Shown here: piece by piece, positions 58,669-64,000 of the stretch
Position numbering within the stretch: the first letter of the stretch is position 1
Layout: every line of letters starts with the position of its first letter
Position numbers and translations under genes: made by a program
Source: Nocardia altamirensis NBRC 108246
Lineage (GTDB): Bacteria; Actinomycetota; Actinomycetes; Mycobacteriales; Mycobacteriaceae
NCBI RefSeq assembly: GCF_001612685.1
Contig: NZ_BDAY01000019.1
Span: forward strand, 115,510 to 179,509
Reading direction: 5' to 3'
Length of the DNA stretch: 64,000 nt
The notes under the pieces: model-generated
What the model was told of the DNA's origin: nothing
The model's input: only the letters and a program-made list of their open reading frames with translations
Databases searched by the model: none

Positions 58669-58684
58669 CCTACCGTGCGGTAGG
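58669..58684. promoter_or_regulatory. Likely TetR operator
   Basis: CCTACCG-TG-CGGTAGG inverted repeat (7-bp arms), extendable at the edges, in the 200-bp divergent promoter region between mmpL copy 2 (start 58569) and tetR (start 58771). A TTGACG -35-like box is at 58656-58661. Confidence 0.75.
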
Positions 58685-58770
58685 TAGACTACCCAAGGCT
58701 TAAACGGAGGGACAACCTCAATTTTGTCGGCATCATTAGCTCAGCGCACGAGTGGTGAGAGGATCATCCC

Positions 58771-59352
58771 ATGACTCTTCGGTCTGCCTCAGACACCGTT
58801 GCCGCTGGTCGGAGTACGAAAATCGCGATCCGCGACGCCGCGGTGAAGCTCTTCAGCGCCAAAGGATTCGAACAATCGAGCCTGCGCGAGGTGGCCGATG
58901 CGGTAGGAATCACAAAGGCCTCGCTCTACTATCACTACGCCTCGAAGCTCGATCTGCTGCTGGCGATCATCGACCCGATCCTCGATCACGTGCGTGCGGT
59001 CGTCGAGAATCTCGACGAGGTGCCGCACGACGCGGACGGCATCCGTACCGTGCTGCGCACCTACCTGCGCGGCCTGATCGCGCACCGGGACGCGGGCGGC
59101 CTGATCATGCGCGACACGGCGGCCATCGTGAACGCGATGGTCGACAGGTACCCCGACCTCATCGACAACAGTCAGGTGCTGCGCGACTGGCTCGCCGGAC
59201 CGGACGCCAGCGATGCGGCCAAGCTGCGCGCGTCCGCGGCCCTCGAAATGATCCGGGTCGCACTGGTTTCCAAGGAACTGGTGCCAGGCGCCGACGACAC
59301 CCTGGTGGAAACCACCTTGTTGGATGCGGCGACCAGCGTGCTAACCGCGTAG
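58771..59352 (+). CDS. TetR-family regulator of the MmpL locus
   Basis: 193 residues. N-terminal HTH TKIAIRDAAVKLFSAKGFEQSSLREVADAVGITKASLYYHYASKLDLLLAII with recognition helix TKASLYYHY at 49-57; the rest is helical ligand-binding core (VPHDADGIRTVLRTYLRGLIAHRDAGGLIMRDTAAIV). The neighbouring palindrome and divergent mmpL gene make it the local repressor (inference), likely releasing DNA when the exported substrate binds. Confidence 0.92.
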   Translation: MTLRSASDTVAAGRSTKIAIRDAAVKLFSAKGFEQSSLREVADAVGITKASLYYHYASKLDLLLAIIDPILDHVRAVVENLDEVPHDADGIRTVLRTYLRGLIAHRDAGGLIMRDTAAIVNAMVDRYPDLIDNSQVLRDWLAGPDASDAAKLRASAALEMIRVALVSKELVPGADDTLVETTLLDAATSVLTA

Positions 59353-59395
59353 ATTGCAGCTACTGACCGGACCAACCGGAATGCCAGGAGTCGCT

Positions 59396-59905
59396 GTGCA
59401 CATCACCGCGAAGGTCGATTACGCGGTGCGGACGCTGCTCGAGATCGCCCGCGCACCGAAGCTGAACCAGGCCCCGTTCGCCGCCGCGCCTGGCGTCCAG
59501 ATCGCGCCCGTCGTGAAGGCCGAGGCGATCGCAACCGCCCAGCGAATCCCGCCCAAGGTGCTGGAGACCGTGCTCGGCGACCTGCGCCGCGGCGAGCTGG
59601 TGATCAGCAGGCGCGGCCCCGACGGCGGGTACTGGCTGGCCAGACCAGCCACCGAGATCTCCGTCGCCGACGTGATCCGGGCGATCGAGGGCCCGCTCGC
59701 GTCGGTGCGCGGCGAGCGTCCCGAGGACGTGACCTATCCCGGCGCCGCCGAATCCCTGCAGCGGGTCTGGATCGCGTTGCGCGTGAATATTCGTGCGGTA
59801 CTGGAGAATGTGTCGATCGACGACATCGCCAATGATCGGCTGCCGCAATTCATCGACGCGCTGACCGAGGACCCGGGTGCCTGGGTGCGCAGAGAGCATC
59901 GCTGA
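59396..59905 (+). CDS. Rrf2-family regulator without iron-sulfur cysteines
   Basis: 169 residues from GTG 59396, with AGGAG five bases upstream. Rrf2 HTH: MHITAKVDYAVRTLLEIARAPK then AEAIATAQRIPPKVLETVLGDLRRGELVISRRGPDGGYWLARPATEISVADVIRAIEGPLA. The usual three-cysteine cluster is absent; the protein has no cysteine at all, so it cannot hold the usual [Fe-S] and must sense another way. Followed by the ABC exporter pair at 60005, a possible target. Confidence 0.85.
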   Translation: MHITAKVDYAVRTLLEIARAPKLNQAPFAAAPGVQIAPVVKAEAIATAQRIPPKVLETVLGDLRRGELVISRRGPDGGYWLARPATEISVADVIRAIEGPLASVRGERPEDVTYPGAAESLQRVWIALRVNIRAVLENVSIDDIANDRLPQFIDALTEDPGAWVRREHR

Positions 59906-60004
59906 CCAGTGTGTTCGGCGCGAAAGCGCCAGCAGGAATGGCAGCTGTGCCGGTCGAAACCGCGATGACGTGCGTCACTCGGTGCGAGTAGCCTGCGATT
60001 CATC

Positions 60005-61738
60005 ATGTTGATTCGTCTGCTTCGTACCTCGCTGCGCCCCTATCGCACCCAGTTGGCGGGCGTCGTGGTCCTGCAGCTGATCGCGGTGATCGCGATGCTC
60101 TACCTGCCGAGCCTCAACGCCGACCTCATCGACAACGGCGTCACCAAGGGCGATATCGGCTATATCTGGGACACCGGCCTGTGGATGCTCGCGGTCACCG
60201 GTGTGCAGATCATCGCCTCCGCCTGCTCGGTGTACCTCGGTGCCCAGGCGGCGATGGGCGCAGGCCGCGATATGCGCGGCGCGCTGCTGCATCGGGTCGG
60301 CACCTTCTCCGCGCGCGAGGTCGGCATGTTCGGTGCGCCGTCGCTGATCACCCGCAATACCAACGACATTCAGCAGGTTCAGCTGCTCATCGTGATGTCG
60401 GCGACGATCCTGGTGATGGCGCCGATCATGTGCATCGGCGGCATCTTCATGGCGCTGCGCGAGGACCTCGGCCTGTCCTGGCTGCTGCTGATCGCGGTGC
60501 CCGCGCTCGGGCTGTCGATGGCGTTCATCATCAGCAGGATGGTGCCGGGCTTCCGGGACATGCAGACCAGGATCGACGAGGTCAATCGGGTGCTGCGCGA
60601 GCAGATCACCGGCATCAGGGTGGTCCGCGCCTTCGTCAGGGAACGCCAGGAGACCTGGCGCTTCGGCATCGCCAACTCGGAGCTGACCGACACCGCGCTG
60701 CGCGTCGGCAGGTTGATGGCGTTGATGTTCCCGCTGGTCATGCTGATCAGCAATGTCACTGCGGTGGCGGTGATCTGGTTCGGTGGGCACGCCGTCGACG
60801 CGGGCACCATGCAGATCGGCTCGCTCACCGCGATGCTGTCCTACATCATGCAGATCCTGATGGCTGTGATGATGGCCTCGTTCCTGGCCATGATGGCGCC
60901 GCGCGCCGCGGTCTCCGCCGACCGGATCGGCGAGGTGCTGGAGACCGAGTCGTCGGTGGTGCCGCCGCCGCTGCCGCAGCCGTTCAAGGGTGACCCGGCC
61001 GAGGTCGACTTCCAGTTCGCCGAGTTCGCCTATCCCGGCGCGGAGAAGCCGGTGCTGAAAGGCATTCGGTTCCAAGCGAAGCCGGGCACCACCACCGCGA
61101 TCGTCGGCTCCACCGGCGCGGGCAAGACCACGCTGCTCAACCTGGTGCCCCGGCTGATGGACGTCACCGACGGCGCGGTCTACCTCGGCGGCACCGACAT
61201 TCGGCACATCGACCTCGAGGTACTGCGCGAGCAGATCGGCCTGGTTCCGCAGAAGGCGTACCTGTTCTCGGGAACGGTCGCGAGCAACCTGCGCTATGGC
61301 AACCCGGACGCCACCGACGAGGAACTGTGGCGATGTCTGGAGATCGCGCAGGCCGACGACTTCGTGCGAGAGATGGCGCAGGGCTTGGAGACTCCGGTGG
61401 CGCAGGGTGGCACCACGGTCTCCGGCGGTCAGCGCCAGCGGCTCGCGATCGCCAGGGCGCTGGTGAAGGCGCCGCGGGTCTACCTGTTCGACGACTCGTT
61501 CTCCGCGCTCGACGTCGCGACCGACGCCAGGCTGCGGCAGGCACTGCGCACGGTGACCAAGGATTGCTCGGTCATCATTGTGGCGCAACGGATTACCACC
61601 ATTCGCGACGCCGACCAGATCGTGGTGCTCGAGGACGGCGAGATGGCAGGCATCGGCTCGCACGAGCAGTTGATGCGTGATTGCAAGGAATACCAGGAAA
61701 TCGTGGCGTCCCAGCTCAGTGCGGAGGAGGTCCGATGA
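60005..61738 (+). CDS. ABC exporter half-transporter, degenerate NBD (Rv1273c-like)
   Basis: 577 residues from ATG 60005. Six-helix membrane domain, then NBD with Walker A GSTGAGKT near 368, signature VSGGQRQRLAIARA, Walker B VYLFDDSFSALD near 493 with Asp replacing the catalytic Glu, and H-loop VAQRITTI with Gln replacing His: a clearly degenerate catalytic set. Overlaps the next half-transporter by 4 bases (ATGA). Matches the Rv1273c half of the mycobacterial Rv1272c/Rv1273c heterodimer. Confidence 0.9.
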   Translation: MLIRLLRTSLRPYRTQLAGVVVLQLIAVIAMLYLPSLNADLIDNGVTKGDIGYIWDTGLWMLAVTGVQIIASACSVYLGAQAAMGAGRDMRGALLHRVGTFSAREVGMFGAPSLITRNTNDIQQVQLLIVMSATILVMAPIMCIGGIFMALREDLGLSWLLLIAVPALGLSMAFIISRMVPGFRDMQTRIDEVNRVLREQITGIRVVRAFVRERQETWRFGIANSELTDTALRVGRLMALMFPLVMLISNVTAVAVIWFGGHAVDAGTMQIGSLTAMLSYIMQILMAVMMASFLAMMAPRAAVSADRIGEVLETESSVVPPPLPQPFKGDPAEVDFQFAEFAYPGAEKPVLKGIRFQAKPGTTTAIVGSTGAGKTTLLNLVPRLMDVTDGAVYLGGTDIRHIDLEVLREQIGLVPQKAYLFSGTVASNLRYGNPDATDEELWRCLEIAQADDFVREMAQGLETPVAQGGTTVSGGQRQRLAIARALVKAPRVYLFDDSFSALDVATDARLRQALRTVTKDCSVIIVAQRITTIRDADQIVVLEDGEMAGIGSHEQLMRDCKEYQEIVASQLSAEEVR

Positions 61739-63654
61739 GGCCGGGCATGCCTGCCCCCGGTGCGCCCGGGACCAAGCCGAAGTCGTTCAAGCCGTCGCTG
61801 AAACGGTTGTTGCGCAGGCTCGCGCCGGAGAAGAAATACGTCTGGCTCGTCATCGCGCTCGCCATCGGCTCGGTGGTGCTGAACACCCTCGGTCCGTACC
61901 TGCTCGGCAAGGCGACCAACCTGGTCTTCGACGGTGTGGTCGGCAAGCAGTTGAACTTCGCGCCAGGCACCACCAAGGAGCAGGCGGTCGAAGCGCTGCG
62001 GGCCAAGGGCCAGAACACCTTTGCCGACATGCTCAGCGCCATGAACGTGGTGCCAGGCGTCGGCGTCGACTTCGATGCCGTCGGCCGGGTGCTGCTGCTT
62101 GTGCTCGCCCTCTACGTCGGTGCCTCCGTGCTCGGCTGGCTGCAGGCCTACCTGCTGAACCTGGTGATCAACAGGACGGTCAAGCGCCTGCGCAGCGACA
62201 TCGAGGACAAGCTGCATCGGCTTCCGTTGCGCTACTTCGATTCCCAGGCGCGCGGCGACGTGCTGAGCCGGGTCACCAACGACGTCGACAACGTGTCGCA
62301 GAGCCTGCAGCAGACCATGAGCCAGCTGATCGTCTCGCTGTTCACCGTGCTCGGCATCCTGGTGATGATGTTCTGGATCTCGTGGCTGCTCGCGTTGATC
62401 GCGCTGCTCACCGTGCCCGCCGCGATCATCGTGACCGCGCAGATCGCCAAGCGCTCCAAGCCGCATTTCGTGGACCAGTGGAAATACACCGGCATGGTGA
62501 ACGCCCAGGTCGAGGAAGCCTACACCGGCCACGAGATCGTCACGGCGTTCGGCCGCAACCGCGAGGTCGGCCAGGAATTCGACAAGCGCAACGAACAGCT
62601 CTACCAGTCGAGTTTCAAGGCGCAGTTCATCTCCGGGCTGATCATGCCCGCGATCATGTTCCTCGGGAACGTGAACTTCGTGCTGGTGGCGCTGGTCGGT
62701 GGCCTGCGGGTGGCGACGGGTCAGCTCTCGCTCGGCGAGGTGCAGGCGTTCATCCAGTACTCGCGCCAGTTCAGCCAGCCGCTCACCCAGATCGGCGCGA
62801 TGGCGAACCTGCTGCAGTCCGGCGTCGCCTCGGCCGAGCGGATCTTCGAGATCCTCGACGCCGAGGAGGAGAGCCCGGATCCGGTGATGGCCGATGCACG
62901 ACCGGTCGACCGGGGACAGGTCGAGTTCGAGGGCATCTCGTTCCGCTACGAGCCGGAGACGCCGGTGATCGAGCGGCTGTCGCTGATCGCCGAGCCCGGC
63001 CACGTGGTCGCCATCGTCGGCCCGACCGGCGCGGGCAAGACCACGCTGGTGAATCTGCTGATGCGGTTCTACGAGCTCGACTCCGGCACCATCACCATCG
63101 ACGGTGTCGACACCACCGAGATCACCCGCGACCATCTGCGGTCCCGCATCGGCATGGTCTTGCAGGACACCTGGCTGTTCAAGGGCACCATCCGGGAGAA
63201 CATCGCCTACGGCAACCCGAACGCAAGCGAGGAAGACATCCTCGCCGCCGCGCGCGCCGCCTACGTCGACCGCTTCGTGCACGCCCTGCCCGACGGCTAC
63301 GACACCGTCATCGACGAGGAAGGCTCCGGTGTCAGCGCGGGCGAGAAGCAGCTCATCACCATCGCACGGGCCTTCCTGGCGAAGCCGTCCATCCTGATCC
63401 TGGACGAGGCGACCAGCTCGGTCGACACCCGCACCGAACTGCTGGTGCAGCACGCCACCGCGGCCCTGCGCCGCGACCGCACCAGCTTCGTCATCGCCCA
63501 CCGCCTGTCCACCATCCGTGACGCCGACCTGATCGTCGTCATGGAACAGGGCCGCATCGTCGAACACGGCACCCACACCCGCCTGCTCGAGGAGCGCGGC
63601 GCCTACTATCGCCTCTACAACGCCCAATTCGCGGCGGCTGCCGCGGACGCGTAG
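61735..63654 (+). CDS. ABC exporter half-transporter, catalytic NBD (Rv1272c-like)
   Basis: 639 residues from ATG 61735. An inserted outer loop (residues ~65-105: GTTKEQAVEALRAKGQNTFADMLSAMNVVPGVG) between helices 1 and 2, as in Rv1272c, then the membrane domain and an NBD with Walker A GPTGAGKT near 429, signature VSAGEKQLITIARA, Walker B ILILDEATSSVD near 553 with catalytic Glu, and H-loop IAHRLST. Pairs with the preceding degenerate half. Rv1272c/Rv1273c homologues are linked to lipid import/export and drug resistance. Confidence 0.9.
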   Translation: MRPGMPAPGAPGTKPKSFKPSLKRLLRRLAPEKKYVWLVIALAIGSVVLNTLGPYLLGKATNLVFDGVVGKQLNFAPGTTKEQAVEALRAKGQNTFADMLSAMNVVPGVGVDFDAVGRVLLLVLALYVGASVLGWLQAYLLNLVINRTVKRLRSDIEDKLHRLPLRYFDSQARGDVLSRVTNDVDNVSQSLQQTMSQLIVSLFTVLGILVMMFWISWLLALIALLTVPAAIIVTAQIAKRSKPHFVDQWKYTGMVNAQVEEAYTGHEIVTAFGRNREVGQEFDKRNEQLYQSSFKAQFISGLIMPAIMFLGNVNFVLVALVGGLRVATGQLSLGEVQAFIQYSRQFSQPLTQIGAMANLLQSGVASAERIFEILDAEEESPDPVMADARPVDRGQVEFEGISFRYEPETPVIERLSLIAEPGHVVAIVGPTGAGKTTLVNLLMRFYELDSGTITIDGVDTTEITRDHLRSRIGMVLQDTWLFKGTIRENIAYGNPNASEEDILAAARAAYVDRFVHALPDGYDTVIDEEGSGVSAGEKQLITIARAFLAKPSILILDEATSSVDTRTELLVQHATAALRRDRTSFVIAHRLSTIRDADLIVVMEQGRIVEHGTHTRLLEERGAYYRLYNAQFAAAAADA

Positions 63655-63744
63655 GTCCGGACCGCCGCCTCCGGAGCGAGACAGATGGGAGCCAACACCC
63701 GGGAGCGTCCTCGGTGATGTCCCACTCGGTGCCGCCTGCTTCCG

Positions 63745-63800
63745 CGAGTGGTACATGGTGGAGGCGACACGCCGTAAACGCCTCCGTCATGTACCACTCG
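63745..63800. repeat. Dispersed palindromic repeat, copy C (diverged)
   Basis: Outer arms CGAGTGGTACAT/ATGTACCACTCG (12 bp) and inner arms GGAGGCG/CGCCTCC at 63760-63766 and 63779-63785. The arms resemble copies A and B with compensating changes, while the interior differs. It is downstream of the ABC exporter genes. Confidence 0.6.
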
Positions 63801-63881
63801 TGAACCGCTACCCGTGCGAACGGGACATGGCTGCACCAACTCTCGCGCCGGAACCCCCTCCGAGGTGACAAGCCTCGCGTC

Positions 63882-64000
63882 GGCGTGAGAGAAGTGGTTG
63901 CCGGGGCTCGTTGGCGTGAGAGAAATGGTTGCCGGGCCCATCGGCGTGAGAGAAGTGGTTGCCGAGGTTCGTTGGCGTGAGAGAAATGGTTGCTGAACTT
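63882..64000. repeat. Tandem repeat, four 30-31-bp units, continuing past the window
   Basis: The core GGCGTGAGAGAA(G/A)TGGTTGC begins at 63882, 63913, 63943 and 63974 (spacing 31, 30, 31). The variable base alternates G, A, G, A. The 9-10 bases between cores vary. The window ends inside or after the fourth unit. Confidence 0.8.

Noticed and set aside
63882..64000. CRISPR-like array
   Set aside because: The units are 30-31 bp with only 9-10 variable bases between cores; spacers of that length are too short, and no cas genes are near.

Overview
The window is high-GC actinobacterial chromosome from a mycolic-acid producer, most likely Nocardia or a close relative in the Mycobacteriales (inference). 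Sequence support: a galactofuranosyltransferase (GlfT1) with its O-antigen-type ABC exporter, a proteasome activator ending in GQYL, an antigen-85-like mycolyl esterase, a FadD32-like fatty-acyl-AMP ligase, MmpL transporters, a mycothiol-dependent isomerase family member, and gene order (aminotransferase, quinone oxidoreductase, HisC/Pat, TyrA, TadA) matching the Rv3752-Rv3783 part of Mycobacterium tuberculosis.

Layout. 1-7.7 kb: cell-wall galactan export (glfT1, wzt, wzm), bpa, an SufS-fold protein without its lysine, a quinone oxidoreductase, a lactate 2-monooxygenase-like flavoenzyme and a MarR regulator. 7.7-18.1 kb: a 10.3-kb integrative element inserted in the 3' end of a tRNA-Ser(TGA) gene, bounded by a perfect 24-bp direct repeat. 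It carries an integrase, an excisionase-like HTH gene, a RepA-like AAA+ protein with an iteron-like array in its 3' end, a toxin-antitoxin-like pair, an XRE-TPR regulator with a flavoprotein, and small unknown genes. It has no visible conjugation or capsid genes. 18.2-24.1 kb: secreted protein, nitric oxide synthase oxygenase, mycolyl esterase, hisC/pat, a dienelactone-hydrolase-like protein, tRNA-Ser(GCT), tRNA-Arg(ACG).

24.1-32 kb: accessory enzymes and regulators, ending in a Dcm-Vsr pair. 32.4-39.7 kb: a mycolate-type ketosynthase beside a fatty-acyl-AMP ligase, then a heterodimeric ABC exporter. 39.7-43 kb: glycolipid-binding protein, SRPBCC protein, tyrA, tadA and its partner, tRNA-Ser(CGA). 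43-51.4 kb: small secreted and membrane proteins, an HxlR-regulated oxidoreductase, an AhpD-like protein, an acyltransferase, and three tandem paralogous small membrane proteins. 51.4-63.7 kb: an M4 metalloprotease, two tandem MmpL transporters with a divergent TetR and its palindromic operator, an Rrf2-type regulator and a second heterodimeric ABC exporter. The window ends in a palindromic repeat and a tandem 30-31-bp repeat.

The most unusual observations are: the integrase frame has no stop in the integrated state but gains one two codons past the core in the reconstructed circle; integration changes the tRNA's encoded CCA to CAA; the iteron-like array; and a dispersed 58-59-bp palindromic repeat family.
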